Shown: piece after piece, positions 31,678 to 40,353 of the stretch
Layout: every line of letters starts with the position of its first letter
How positions within the stretch are numbered: the stretch's first letter is position 1
Assembly (NCBI GenBank): GCA_036275915.1
Contig: DASUCV010000009.1
Location: 1-64,000 of the forward strand
Length of the DNA stretch: 64,000 nt
Direction: 5' to 3'
Source of the DNA: Candidatus Polarisedimenticolaceae bacterium
GTDB taxonomy: Bacteria; Acidobacteriota; Polarisedimenticolia; Polarisedimenticolales; DASRJG01
Translations under genes and position numbers: made by a program
Notes under the pieces: generated by a model
Databases searched by the model: none
What the model was told of the DNA's origin: nothing
The model's input: only the letters and a program-made list of their open reading frames with translations

Positions 31678-32747
31678 GGCACGAACGCGAGCACGAGATA
31701 CGCGGCGAAGACGACGAGGTGCACGGCGCCGTGGAGCACCGTGGCCCGCCCGCTCGCCAGCGTGATCGTCGAGAGGATGAGCGTCAGGACGAGGAGGACG
31801 ATCTGCGCCGCGCCGAGCCCCAGCTCGAGCCGAAGGCCGAGCCAGACAGATAGCGCCGCCACGCACGGGATCGTGAGGCCGATGGAAGCGAGCGCCGAGC
31901 CGAGCGCCAGGTTGAGGCTCGTCTGCATCCGGTTGCGCGACGCCGCCCGCACCGCCGCCGTCGATTCGGGAGAGAGGACGACGAGCGCGATGATCAGCCC
32001 GACGGCGGAGGCCGGCGCGGCGATCGCACGCACGCCTTCTTCGATGGCGGGTGAAAGCTGTTTCGCGAGGCCGACGACGGCGACGAGACACAGCAGGAGC
32101 AGGCCCATGCTCGTCGCCGCGACGCGGTTCGAAGGCGGCGTGTGCGGCTCCTCGTCGTCCGGCGTCTCGGCGAGGAAGTAGTCCCGGTGACGGACGGTCT
32201 GCGCGAACACGAAGACGGCGTAGAGGATCAACGACGAGAACCCGGCGAAGGCGAGCTGCGCCGGCGCATACGTGGGCCCCGGTGTCGTCAACGTGAAGTT
32301 GGGCAGGATCAACGTCAGCGTGACGAGCGGCGCCAGCGCAGCGAGCGCATGCCCCGCCCCTTCGACCCGGAACGGCAGCACGTGATGCTTGAGCGCGCCG
32401 ACGACGAGGCAGCCCCCGACGACGCCGTTGCAGACGATCATCACCGTCGCGAAGAGGGTGTCGCGAGCCAGCGTCACGCTGCCGGGAACCTTCGACACCA
32501 TGATCGATCCGATGAGCCCCAGCTCGATCACGGTGACGGCGAGCGCCAGCACGAGAGTCCCGAACGGCTCGCCCACGCGCAGCGCGACCACCTCGGCATG
32601 ATGCACCCCGACGATGACCGCAGCCACGAGCCCCGCCCCGGCGAGCGCCATGAGGAACCAGCCGAGCGAGCGACCCCAGACGAGGGCGAGCGCGAGACAC
32701 GCCACGAGGGGAAGAAGGACGCTCCAGTGCAGGAGTTTGAGCTTCAC
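31674..32747 (-). CDS. CaCA-family cation:proton antiporter (ChaA-like)
   Basis: 357 residues and about 10-11 helices. The two alpha-repeat motifs are visible: VTVIELGLIGSIMVSK (first, with a conserved Glu) and LALGSALASIGLTIPCVA (second), plus VLSPESTAAVRAASRNRMQTS, features of ChaA-type Ca2+/Na+:H+ antiporters. It would export Ca2+ or Na+ in exchange for protons at the inner membrane. GTG start with TAGACT seven bases upstream. It is co-transcribed with the esterase by GTGA overlap. Confidence 0.88.
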   Translation of the reverse strand: MKLKLLHWSVLLPLVACLALALVWGRSLGWFLMALAGAGLVAAVIVGVHHAEVVALRVGEPFGTLVLALAVTVIELGLIGSIMVSKVPGSVTLARDTLFATVMIVCNGVVGGCLVVGALKHHVLPFRVEGAGHALAALAPLVTLTLILPNFTLTTPGPTYAPAQLAFAGFSSLILYAVFVFAQTVRHRDYFLAETPDDEEPHTPPSNRVAATSMGLLLLCLVAVVGLAKQLSPAIEEGVRAIAAPASAVGLIIALVVLSPESTAAVRAASRNRMQTSLNLALGSALASIGLTIPCVAALSVWLGLRLELGLGAAQIVLLVLTLILSTITLASGRATVLHGAVHLVVFAAYLVLAFVP

Positions 32748-32754
32748 CGGAGCC

Positions 32755-32760
32755 AGTCTA
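32755..32760 (-). promoter_or_regulatory. candidate -10 box TAGACT for a leaderless transcript
   Basis: On the minus strand TAGACT ends seven bases before the GTG at 32747, with GGCTCCG between and no clear Shine-Dalgarno. Confidence 0.4.
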
Positions 32761-32770
32761 GCGGAGGCGG

Positions 32771-33454
32771 CTACCCCGTCGTCGTGAAGAGCCACGCCAC
32801 ACGGCCCTCGAGAGGCGATCGGCCGTCGTAGAAGGGCCAACCCTCGGCACGGAACCACGGCTTCAAACAATGTTCCGGCGGCTCGTCCCCTCGGTAGCTC
32901 CCGTAGTGAACTTGACTGAAGAAGATCCCCCGTGCCGCGAGGCGCCCGGCGACGGCGCGAATGGCCTCGGAATCGCTGCCGTCCGGATAGAGCTGGAGCG
33001 TCCTCCGCTCGATCACGACGTCGAACGGGCCCTGACAACACTTCGCGTCGCACAAGTCGCCGGCGACGAAGCGCGCGTGGCCACCGGGGCGCGCGCCCCG
33101 CCCACCGAGGAGATGGGAGAACAGCTCGGCCGGGGGCGTCTCGTGGCTCACGGCCGCCATCGCGAACGGCGACAGATCGAGCGCCGTCACGTCGAAGCCG
33201 GCCGAAGCGAGCGCCCACGGCTCCATGGAGAGTCCGGTCCCGACGCAGAGCACCGTCCTGAAGTCATGCGACCTCATGACGTCCACGAGCTCGCCGTCGT
33301 CGCAGAAGATGTCGACGAAGCCCACGATGTCCTTGTCGATCTGCGCGCGCCAGTACTGATCCCAAGGCGCGGGGTCGGTCATCGTCTTCGGCGGCAACCA
33401 GCCGAGTTCGTCGTCGATCTTCCGGCCCAGGAGCCGGTCGATGATTCCGCGCAT
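32771..33454 (-). CDS. class I SAM-dependent methyltransferase-like protein
   Basis: 227 residues. Motif I TVLCVGTGLSMEPWAL, motif II FDVTALDLSPFAMAAV, then RFVAGDLCDAK and FDVVIERRTLQLYPDG. The C-terminal part has several Trp/Tyr-rich stretches (YGSYRGDEPPEHCLKPWFRAEGWPFY). Strong Shine-Dalgarno CCAAGGAGGTG. It stands alone between an antiporter gene and a small membrane-protein gene. Acceptor unknown. Confidence 0.8.
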   Translation of the reverse strand: MRGIIDRLLGRKIDDELGWLPPKTMTDPAPWDQYWRAQIDKDIVGFVDIFCDDGELVDVMRSHDFRTVLCVGTGLSMEPWALASAGFDVTALDLSPFAMAAVSHETPPAELFSHLLGGRGARPGGHARFVAGDLCDAKCCQGPFDVVIERRTLQLYPDGSDSEAIRAVAGRLAARGIFFSQVHYGSYRGDEPPEHCLKPWFRAEGWPFYDGRSPLEGRVAWLFTTTG

Positions 33455-33555
33455 GAGAGCACCTCCTTGGAGAGCTCCTCTCGTTGCCGGCGATCATCGC
33501 ACGGCGGCCCAACATTTTGGCGGGGAGTCACCAACAAGCTCACGGCCACGGTGCG

Positions 33556-33966
33556 TCAGTCGCTGTCCGGTGATGTACGCCGCTCCACCACCGCGACCAC
33601 CGCGATCACTCCCACGACCCAGCCACCCACCGCGTAGGCCGCCCAGTCGGGCCATGGGATCTTCATGACGGAGGTCACGATCCATGCCGCGAGAGGCGGC
33701 GCGATGACGAGAAGAAGCGACCGGCCGACGCTCCGGCTCAGCGGAGCGGCCGCGCGCTCCGAATCGGCGATCCAGCTCTGCAAGATCTCTCGAGCGCGCG
33801 CGACCTGAGGCGCAGGAACGGCGACGCCGACCGTCAACGTCAAGCCCGATTTCTGACGGACCACGGGAGGAGGATCGTCGATGATCTCCGCCGAGATCCC
33901 CGCCGCTCGCAGGACCACGAGCGCTTGTTGCGCGAATCTCGGCTCCGCCCGATAGATCGTCGTCAC
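33556..33966 (-). CDS. small membrane protein with DUF2007-like N-terminus
   Basis: 136 residues from GTG, overlapping the previous stop (GTGA). The first 70 residues (IYRAEPRFAQQALVVLRAAG; VAVPAPQVARAREIL) look like the DUF2007 ferredoxin-like signal-transducing domain. Two membrane helices follow (SLLLVIAPPLAAWIVTS; YAVGGWVVGVIAVVAVV). Co-transcribed with the esterase and VOC genes. Function unknown. Confidence 0.7.
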   Translation of the reverse strand: MTTIYRAEPRFAQQALVVLRAAGISAEIIDDPPPVVRQKSGLTLTVGVAVPAPQVARAREILQSWIADSERAAAPLSRSVGRSLLLVIAPPLAAWIVTSVMKIPWPDWAAYAVGGWVVGVIAVVAVVERRTSPDSD

Positions 33967-34913
33967 GGCAACATGCCGATCGACCGCATCCAGGTCTCCG
34001 CCAGCTCCGGCCACGCGGTGATCGCCATCTTCGTCCGCCTCAAACCGAACGCGTGGCCGCCCTCGGGGAAGACGTGCAGCTCGGCGGGGACTCGGGCCTT
34101 CTGGAGCGCGGCGTAATAGAAGAGCGAGTTCCGGATGTCGTCGACGTCGTCGTTCTCCGCCTGCACGATGAAGGTCGGGGGCGTGTTCTTGGTGACGCGG
34201 ATGTCGCGGTTGAGCGCTCCGCCCTGCGATTTCTCGAGCCAGTCGAGCCACAGATGCCCGGGATAGAGAGCCACTGCGAAGTCGGGGCGGCAGCTCTCCT
34301 TGTCCGCCGCATCGACGGCCGGATACACGCGCTTCTCGTAGCGGGTACTGATCGCCGCGACGAGGTGCCCGCCCGCGGAGAAGCCGAGGACGCCGATCTT
34401 GTGCGGATCGATGTGCCACTCCGCGGCGTGGAGGCGCACGAGGCCGAGCGCGCGCTGCGCATCTTCGAGCGCCATCGATGTGCCCGTGTCGGTGAACACG
34501 CCACGCGACTGGCTCCACTTGTCGCCGCCGTGGGGCACACGGTACTTGAGGACGAGGCAGGCGATCCCCCTCGCGTTCAGCCAGTCGCAGACCTCGGTCC
34601 CCTCGAGGTCGATCGCGAGGATGCGATAACCGCCGCCGGGGAAGACGACGACCGCCGCCCCGTTTGCGTCCGTCTTCGGCGCGTACAACGTGAGGGTCGG
34701 CTGGGACACGTTCGTCACGTAGGTCCAAGGCTTTCCGGCGACGAGCGACCCGACGACCGGCGCCGCCGTCTCGGGATCGGAAGGCGTATGCGTCCCCGGC
34801 GGCTTGCCGGGCCAGAGCGCAATCTGCTCGTGCCCTGCCGCCGGCTGCCACGGCACCGGCGGCGCACCGGTGGCGGCCCACAGTCCGGCCGACAACATGA
34901 ACGTGGCGATCAC
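33963..34913 (-). CDS. exported acetyl-esterase-like alpha/beta hydrolase
   Basis: 316 residues, GTG start overlapping the VOC stop. Signal peptide MIATFMLSAGLWAATG. Motifs: AVVVFPGGGYRILA (oxyanion), CLVLKYRVPHGGDKW, GVLGFSAGGHLVAAIS (nucleophile Ser), FIVQAENDDVDDI (Asp) and FPEGGHAFGLRR (His). This is the BD-FAE/xylan acetyl-esterase-like class, often active on polysaccharide esters. Middle gene of a three-gene unit. Confidence 0.86.
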   Translation of the reverse strand: MIATFMLSAGLWAATGAPPVPWQPAAGHEQIALWPGKPPGTHTPSDPETAAPVVGSLVAGKPWTYVTNVSQPTLTLYAPKTDANGAAVVVFPGGGYRILAIDLEGTEVCDWLNARGIACLVLKYRVPHGGDKWSQSRGVFTDTGTSMALEDAQRALGLVRLHAAEWHIDPHKIGVLGFSAGGHLVAAISTRYEKRVYPAVDAADKESCRPDFAVALYPGHLWLDWLEKSQGGALNRDIRVTKNTPPTFIVQAENDDVDDIRNSLFYYAALQKARVPAELHVFPEGGHAFGLRRTKMAITAWPELAETWMRSIGMLP

Positions 34914-35293
34914 GCGGAGAGCGGGCGCTCGTGCATGAGCGCGAGATGGTTGCCGTCGGGATCGGTGAACTCAGCGAGCCACAGCTCGAACGTAGGCGCG
35001 CGATGGACGACGTGCGGATCAGCAATGAACGTCACGCCCTTCACCTTCAGCTCCGCAGCGAGGCCCTCGATCTCGTCGACCTTGAAGTAGATCGTCGCGC
35101 CGCGCTGCGCGGTGTGGCCTTGAGGCAGCACGCCGACGAGCAGGCGCACCGGGCCGCACATGAAGAACGCCATCTGCGGTGGCGCCACGAACAGGAATGG
35201 GAGGCCGAGCACGTCGCGATAGAAGCCGACGGCTCGATCGAGGTCATCGACGGGAATCATGAGCTGACCGATCGTGGCGTTCGCGAGGTTCAT
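34910..35293 (-). CDS. VOC (glyoxalase/dioxygenase) superfamily protein
   Basis: 127 residues with two beta-alpha-beta-beta-beta modules: IGQLMIPVDDLDRAVGFYRDVLGL, FFMCGPVRLLVGV, ATIYFKVDEIEGLAAELKVKGV and FTDPDGNHLALMHERP. Metal-ligand type Glu/His residues are present near the ends. Small VOC proteins include lyases and antibiotic-binding proteins; the substrate is not inferable. First gene of the unit with the esterase. Confidence 0.87.
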   Translation of the reverse strand: MNLANATIGQLMIPVDDLDRAVGFYRDVLGLPFLFVAPPQMAFFMCGPVRLLVGVLPQGHTAQRGATIYFKVDEIEGLAAELKVKGVTFIADPHVVHRAPTFELWLAEFTDPDGNHLALMHERPLSA

Positions 35294-35305
35294 ACGGGTC
35301 CTTGC

Positions 35306-36064
35306 TCAGGAACCGGCTTTCGGACGGAGGTACCTGTTGGGAACGTTCGGAAGCGGCGGCACCGTTCGGCCCGCCGCTTCGAGCAACGCGCGGACGTTGT
35401 CGTAGATCTGCCGCTCGTCGCGATGGACCTGCGGCATCAGGCCGTGCTGTGCGTAGGAGACCGGCGTCACGTCGAAGAACGTCGTTTCCCACTCGAAGCC
35501 TCTACCCCACGTGATCCCGGCGAGGCGCACGTCGGCGCGCGCGCCGGCGTCGAGCAGCATCCGCATGAGCGGCGCCGACCGGTTCGCGTTCGAGCTCACG
35601 GTGTGGAAGAGCGGCGTGTGGCCGCCCAGCCCGTGCTCATCGACCGCCGCCCGCGCGTCGACCTCGGCGCCGGCTTCGAGCAGCGCCTGCGCCGCACGCA
35701 CGTTCCCGTACTCGGCCGCGACGTGCAGGAGCGACGCGCTGTCAAGTGGCGTGAACGTGCAGGCCATCGTCGTTCGATGCCAGATCAACGACGGGTCGCG
35801 TCGAAGCGCCGCCGCCAGCCCATCCGCATCGTCGAGAAGCACCTCGCGCAGGTGCGGATCGTCGAGGCGCCCGCCGCGATCGAGGAGGAGAGCCAGACAT
35901 TCGGGGAAACGATCGGACCGGAAGTACATCTCGACGAGGTGCGTGATCGCCGACTTTCCGTGGATCGGCGTCGCGACGTCGAACCCGCCGTCCAAGACCC
36001 GGCGAATCCCCTCGACGGAATGCGTCTCGAAGGCGCCGAGCAGGTCGAACTCCAGAGTCGTCAC
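35306..36064 (-). CDS. ankyrin-repeat protein
   Basis: 252 residues from GTG overlapping the upstream stop (GTGA). Repeats include FETHSVEGIRRVLDGGFDV, SLLHVAAEYGNVRAAQALLEAGAEVDAR, HTPLFHTVSSNANRSAPLMRMLLDAGARADVR and YDNVRALLEAAG. The TPLF/ALLEAGA patterns are classic ankyrin. No signal peptide. Probably a protein-binding module. Confidence 0.82.
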   Translation of the reverse strand: MTTLEFDLLGAFETHSVEGIRRVLDGGFDVATPIHGKSAITHLVEMYFRSDRFPECLALLLDRGGRLDDPHLREVLLDDADGLAAALRRDPSLIWHRTTMACTFTPLDSASLLHVAAEYGNVRAAQALLEAGAEVDARAAVDEHGLGGHTPLFHTVSSNANRSAPLMRMLLDAGARADVRLAGITWGRGFEWETTFFDVTPVSYAQHGLMPQVHRDERQIYDNVRALLEAAGRTVPPLPNVPNRYLRPKAGS

Positions 36065-36402
36065 GTCGAGAAACGGTACCACCGACGCAAGCGCGCCGAG
36101 CGAAAGACGAGCGCCGACGCCAGCGTCACGACCGACACGGCGCCGAGAATGATGACGAGCCTGACGAACGGCTCCCCCGCCTCCGACCTTCTCCGCGCCA
36201 GCTCTACCGTCGTTCGCACCCACTCGACGGTTCCGAGCACGAGAGCGGCTTGGACGACGCGCACCGCCCACCGCCGCCTGACCGCCAGCAACCCGATCAA
36301 GACCAGGACCGCCGCGACCAGCCCGAACCGGCCGGCGCGATAGAAATGCGCGCCCAGAACGAGCAAGCTCAGGACGACGGGGGTGAGCTGGAGAACGATC
36401 AA
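36061..36402 (-). CDS. four-helix membrane protein of unknown function
   Basis: 113 residues, mostly hydrophobic: VLQLTPVVLSLLVLGAHFY, GLVAAVLVLIGLLAV, VVQAALVLGTVEWV, LVIILGAVSVVTLASALVF. The start is TTG, and a GTGA overlap leads into the ankyrin gene. No family recognised. Confidence 0.65.
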   Translation of the reverse strand: MIVLQLTPVVLSLLVLGAHFYRAGRFGLVAAVLVLIGLLAVRRRWAVRVVQAALVLGTVEWVRTTVELARRRSEAGEPFVRLVIILGAVSVVTLASALVFRSARLRRWYRFST

Positions 36403-36432
36403 GGTCGCATTCCGTCCTGCCTCGCGAGGTGA

Positions 36433-36495
36433 CTAGACCAAGAACGCAAGCCGAACGCTCAAGCAGAAGATCAGGCAGACCAGCCGCCAGAACAT
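36433..36495 (-). CDS. possible 20-residue hydrophobic peptide
   Basis: ATG at 36495 to TAG at 36433 encodes MFWRLVCLIFCLSVRLAFLV, a single hydrophobic helix with two Cys. The upstream GGTGGGA is a weak Shine-Dalgarno. It may be a real small membrane peptide or chance. Confidence 0.2.
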   Translation of the reverse strand: MFWRLVCLIFCLSVRLAFLV

Positions 36496-36513
36496 CTCAG
36501 ATCCCACCGGACT

Positions 36514-36927
36514 CTAACTCGGATCGGACCAACGGTCGTCCGGCTCGTCGTACCTCCGGTTGATCTCTTCTGTCGCCGCTTCGCGGCGAGCGGCGCGGTA
36601 GCGCAACGTGACCTTCCAGAGGATCGCGCCATAGAGAAAAAGGAGGGGCCCCGAGGTCACGAGGCTGCGGGCGCCTGTCGAGATCGCGAGCAGGACAAAG
36701 ATGACGAATGTCGGACCGAAGAGCAGCCACATGCCGACGACCACGATGCCGGATGGGCTGTGCGCGCCGCGTCGGAGCATCTCGCCTTGCGCGCGGATGA
36801 TCGACAGGTGATCGAAGCTCGACGACGGGGCGAGGGACGCGCCGCACTCGGGGCATTGCTCGGTGTCGGACTCGTGAAGCGGGAAGAAGCACGTCGGGCA
36901 GACGAGCGAGCGCTCCGAGTCGGTCAT
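36514..36927 (-). CDS. zinc-ribbon membrane protein
   Basis: 137 residues. N-terminal zinc ribbon: CPTCFFPLHESDTEQCPEC, then a linker, and two membrane helices (IVVVGMWLLFGPTFVIFVLLA; LVTSGPLLFLYGAILWKVTL). The C-terminus is charged (RAARREAATEEINRRYDEP). This CPxC-x-CPxC plus TM layout is common in small uncharacterised bacterial proteins. Confidence 0.72.
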   Translation of the reverse strand: MTDSERSLVCPTCFFPLHESDTEQCPECGASLAPSSSFDHLSIIRAQGEMLRRGAHSPSGIVVVGMWLLFGPTFVIFVLLAISTGARSLVTSGPLLFLYGAILWKVTLRYRAARREAATEEINRRYDEPDDRWSDPS

Positions 36928-37009
36928 CGCGCCGTCGGAAGCGCGACCCGGCTCAATCCGCGGGTGCCTCGCCTACGGCGCTCGGGATGTCGCCTCGCGA
37001 TGCCTCGAT

Positions 37010-37513
37010 TCATCCTTGTCGCCCGCGGATGACGTGCTCGGCGAGGCTGCCGGGCGGGACGGTCGACACATCGTACGAGGGAAACGTGACGGACGGCTTG
37101 TCGAGCAAGAACCCGTCGATGAGAGCGCGTACGAGGCGTCGCTCGTAGACCCAATCGTCCGCACCGTACTGCTCGGGGTCGCCGTTGACCCACGACTCGG
37201 CGACGAAGACGCCGTCTCCGTGCTTTCGGTGAGCCAGGCGCAGCCCGAAGATGAAGAATCGGGTCCAGCTCCGATGGAAACGCAGCCACCCGTCTTCGAA
37301 ATAGATGAACCACTTGTCTTCCATGCCTCGGGGCACGAAAGCGCGAAGGAGCTGCTCTGTCTCCGCGGGCGTGAACGTCGCGTTGAAGCCGAGCGGGATG
37401 CGGCGCACGGGCGGCGGGAACAGCTTGACCCATTCGACGATCTCGGCGATCTCGGGGTTGTAAGGCGCCGTGAGACTCGCCTTGCGGCGTTGCCGATTCG
37501 ATTCGGTGCGCAT
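37010..37513 (-). CDS. conserved-looking hypothetical protein
   Basis: 167 residues. It is soluble with many aromatic residues (MEDKWFIYFEDGWLRFHRSW, RFFIFGLRLAHR, ADDWVYERRLVRALIDGFLL). The start ATG at 37513 gives the most compact protein. No recognised family; it neighbours a YdeI-like gene on the same strand. Confidence 0.62.
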   Translation of the reverse strand: MRTESNRQRRKASLTAPYNPEIAEIVEWVKLFPPPVRRIPLGFNATFTPAETEQLLRAFVPRGMEDKWFIYFEDGWLRFHRSWTRFFIFGLRLAHRKHGDGVFVAESWVNGDPEQYGADDWVYERRLVRALIDGFLLDKPSVTFPSYDVSTVPPGSLAEHVIRGRQG

Positions 37514-37569
37514 GCGTGCCGCCCTCGCTGGCTTCGACTTTAGCGCACGCGGCGGCCGGCGCCAGTGGA

Positions 37570-38139
37570 TCAGAACAGCCGCTTCCCCCGCTCGCTCGCG
37601 TCGATGAGGCGGGCGAGGCGCTTCTCGCGCGTCTCTTCCCGCTTGGCTGTTGTGATCCAGTGCATGATCACCTTGCGATAGCCGGGCGGCGTTCCTTCGA
37701 AATGCGTCCACGCGGCGGCGTTGCTCTTGAAGAGGCGGCGCTCCGCGACGGTCAGGACGGCCATTCCCTTCTGTTCGTACGAGTACACGACCGACTTGCG
37801 GGCGGTGCGCTTCGCGAAGGCGGCGAGGCCGGCTTCGGCCATGCGGCCTTCCTTGTCCAGCGCCTTCGCCTTCGCGATGTTGATGGCGCTCCAGATCGAG
37901 CCGGGGCGCCGCTTCGAGAAGCGGATCGTGTAGGCGTCCTTGCCGAGCGACTTCCTCACACCGTCGATCCAGCCGAAGCAGAGCGCTTCGTCGACCGACT
38001 CGGACCACGTCATCGAGGGTTTCCCGCTTTTGACCTTGTGGAAGCCGACGAGGAGCTCGGGGGCGTTCGCGGCGTTTCGTGCGAGCCATTTGCGGAACGC
38101 CTGCGGCGTCGCGAAGTACTTCGGCGGGGCCGCGGTCAC
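37570..38139 (-). CDS. YdeI/OmpD-associated family protein
   Basis: 189 residues from GTG overlapping the previous stop (GTGA). Key stretches: ATPQAFRKWLARNAANAPELL, WSESVDEALCFGWIDGVRKSL, IRFSKRRPGSIWSAINIAKAK, and MHWITTAKREETREKRLARLIDAS, typical of the YdeI/OmpD-associated (bacteriocin-protection) family. Cellular role uncertain. Confidence 0.85.
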   Translation of the reverse strand: MTAAPPKYFATPQAFRKWLARNAANAPELLVGFHKVKSGKPSMTWSESVDEALCFGWIDGVRKSLGKDAYTIRFSKRRPGSIWSAINIAKAKALDKEGRMAEAGLAAFAKRTARKSVVYSYEQKGMAVLTVAERRLFKSNAAAWTHFEGTPPGYRKVIMHWITTAKREETREKRLARLIDASERGKRLF

Positions 38140-38669
38140 GGTTTGTATTCGGGCGCGGACGGGCTGTACGGCTTCGACGGGTCGACGCGCTTGCCGTCGA
38201 CGCGCCATTCGCCGGGCTGGATCTCGTCGATCTTGGAGAGCATCCAGCCGCCTTTGGTGCGTGTCCAGGTCTCGCGCTGGCGCGCATCCGTCTCGACGGT
38301 GCGGAGCGCGCCGATCTTGTACTGGAGGCGCATCCAGTGTTGAAGGATGCGGACGGCGGCCTTGTTGCCGCGAAGCTCGATCCCCTCGATCGTGAAGGTG
38401 ACGTCGATCGTCTTGATCACCTGTTGAAACGCCGCGCGCGTGTACTCGGCCGCCTTCTCGCGGTCCCACACCTCGCCGCTCGGCAGGTGAGCCGTGTAGT
38501 CGGCGGTGCGCATCGCGATCACCTTGTCGGGGCCGCGGTTCTCGAGGTAGATCGCGCGGAGGTCGGCGTAGCGCTTCTCGATCTCCGACTTCACGCGTTC
38601 GGCGTTGGACGCCGGAGCGGCCGCGAGCATGACCGGGAGCAGGAGTGCGAATCCTCGGAGGGCGGCCAT
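38136..38669 (-). CDS. exported NTF2/SnoaL-like (DUF4440-type) protein
   Basis: 177 residues. Signal peptide MAALRGFALLLPVMLAAAPA. The mature part (VKSEIEKRYADLRAIYLENRGPDK; FTIEGIELRGNKAAVRILQH; WTRTKGGWMLSKIDEIQPGE) matches the NTF2-like fold. Likely binds a small molecule. TAAGAT lies seven bases upstream of the ATG together with GGAGGG, so the start context is ambiguous between leaderless and Shine-Dalgarno. Confidence 0.75.
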   Translation of the reverse strand: MAALRGFALLLPVMLAAAPASNAERVKSEIEKRYADLRAIYLENRGPDKVIAMRTADYTAHLPSGEVWDREKAAEYTRAAFQQVIKTIDVTFTIEGIELRGNKAAVRILQHWMRLQYKIGALRTVETDARQRETWTRTKGGWMLSKIDEIQPGEWRVDGKRVDPSKPYSPSAPEYKP

Positions 38670-38682
38670 CCCTCCGATCTTA

Positions 38683-40257
38683 TCAATGCGGCGAGATCGC
38701 GACGCCGCGGTAGGAGTAGCGGGCCGGCGCCGTGGCCAGCACGGTGGCGGTCGGAGGGTGCACGAAATCATCGATGAACTTGACGAGCTCGACCGGCGCC
38801 GAGACCGTCGTCGCGAAGATGGCGATCGTTCCGTCGGGCATCTTCGCGGCGGCGAGATCACGAATGCCTGCCGTAATCCCGCTGTTGAACGTGGCGACCT
38901 GCGTCCACGCCGTGCCGTTCCACGTCCACTTCTGGATGCCGCCGCCCATCGCGAGCCCGCGGGAATCGGCCAGATACAGGGTGTCGATACCGGCGACGTT
39001 CGGATTGAGATCGAAGAAGGCGAACCCTTCGGGCTCGGAGTTCGTGAGGGACGGGAGCCCCGTCAGCGCGCCTGCGGATTGACCGGTCGTCGTCGGGAGC
39101 CCGGAGCCGACGGTGAAGACGTTCGTCGTGGGGCTCGACGGGGAGTCTGCGTAGAGCTGTCCGCCGTAGATGCCGACGGTGCGCACGTCGGTCGGACTCG
39201 AAAGGACCTGCGTGCCGCCGGCGGCGCCGAGGGTCGCGTACCAGATGCCGCCGGACGAGCCCGTGGAAGCCCCCGATACCCAGAACGTGGTCCCGTCGTT
39301 CGAGACCGCGTCCTTCACATCGCCGGAGCTGAAGGCGGAGGTGAGCCGCGTCGTCGTGTCGATGTTGCCGCCTACGTCCACGCGGCACACGACCCGGGGG
39401 ACGAACGTCGGGTTGCTCGAGGCGACCGAGGGCGAGCCAGGGTTGGCGCCGTAGCCGGCGAGGGTGAGATAGGAGTCGTCGGCCGATCGGGACAGACCGC
39501 CTTCGGCCGTCGCGGTTCCCGCCAGCGTGCACTGCTGGTTCGAGCCGCTGATGGCAGTCGGGAGCGCGACCGTGCTGAGGAGGGTGCCGTCGGTTTTTCT
39601 ACGCTCGATCGCCACGGCCGTCGCCGAGGTGCTGAGCGCCCCTGAGCCGTCGCCGACGCGGACGAGGCTCACGGTCGGCATGCACACAGCGTTCTCGCAC
39701 TCGCTGCCGTCACCGTTGGTGCATGTGATGCCGTCGGCGAGCGGGATGTGCCCCGGCACGCCGTTCGAGCAGGTGTCACTCGTGCAGTCGTTGCCGTCGT
39801 TGGGGACGTCGAGGTCGTCGGCGGCCTGGAAGCTGCCGCCGTTGCCGTCGCACACCGTCTGCTGGCAGTCGCCGGCCGTCTGGTCCGGAGAGTCGGTGCC
39901 GTACTGCACCGGGACGGTCGTGCAGCTGTGCGCGCTGCACGAAGCGTTGAGGCACCCGTTGCCGGTCGGCGGGCAGTCCGCGTCGAACGAGCAGGCGCCT
40001 TCATCCACGAGATAGAAAAGGATCGAGCCGCTGGCCGCGCCGTCGGTGTAGGTGGTCCCGCCCGAAAGGGCCAGGAAGTTCCCTGAGGACGCGACCCCCG
40101 ACGGCAGCGCCGAGCGATACACGCCGTAGTCCGCCGTGCCCGCGGTCCAGTCCAGCTCGACGGTCGTTGGACCGATCCGCTTGGCGGTCAGGGTGACGTC
40201 GGCATGGGCCAGCGATCCGACGAGGAGCGCGCCGAGGAGAGCGAGATGGGTCCGCAT
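38683..40257 (-). CDS. secreted Cys-rich protein with Fn3-like and beta-propeller parts (copy 1)
   Basis: 524 residues. Signal peptide MRTHLALLGALLVGSLAHA, an Fn3-like module (VTLTAKRIGPTTVELDWTAG), a Cys-rich segment (about 88-195; CSFDADCPPTGNGC, GDCQQTVCDGNGG, DCTSDTCSNGVPG, CENAVCMP), and a C-terminal propeller-like part (GTTFWVSGASTGSSGGIW; FAFFDLNPNVAGIDTLYLAD; IAIFATTVSAPVE), ending YRGVAISPH. It is about half identical by eye to the next gene upstream. Probably surface-associated; ligand unknown. Confidence 0.8.
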   Translation of the reverse strand: MRTHLALLGALLVGSLAHADVTLTAKRIGPTTVELDWTAGTADYGVYRSALPSGVASSGNFLALSGGTTYTDGAASGSILFYLVDEGACSFDADCPPTGNGCLNASCSAHSCTTVPVQYGTDSPDQTAGDCQQTVCDGNGGSFQAADDLDVPNDGNDCTSDTCSNGVPGHIPLADGITCTNGDGSECENAVCMPTVSLVRVGDGSGALSTSATAVAIERRKTDGTLLSTVALPTAISGSNQQCTLAGTATAEGGLSRSADDSYLTLAGYGANPGSPSVASSNPTFVPRVVCRVDVGGNIDTTTRLTSAFSSGDVKDAVSNDGTTFWVSGASTGSSGGIWYATLGAAGGTQVLSSPTDVRTVGIYGGQLYADSPSSPTTNVFTVGSGLPTTTGQSAGALTGLPSLTNSEPEGFAFFDLNPNVAGIDTLYLADSRGLAMGGGIQKWTWNGTAWTQVATFNSGITAGIRDLAAAKMPDGTIAIFATTVSAPVELVKFIDDFVHPPTATVLATAPARYSYRGVAISPH

Positions 40258-40336
40258 GAAACCCCCACGTGCGGTCGCTTCGAATATACGAGGACGTCGG
40301 GACGACTGCGTGCTTTTCCTCCGGAAAACCCAAACC

Positions 40337-40352
40337 GCTGCCTAACGGCAGC
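40337..40352 (-). terminator. short terminator between tandem paralogues
   Basis: On the minus strand GCTGCC-GTTA-GGCAGC follows the TGA at 40354 by one base and is followed by GGTTTGGGTTTTCC. The six-base stem is small but well placed. Confidence 0.5.
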
Positions 40353-40353
40353 A

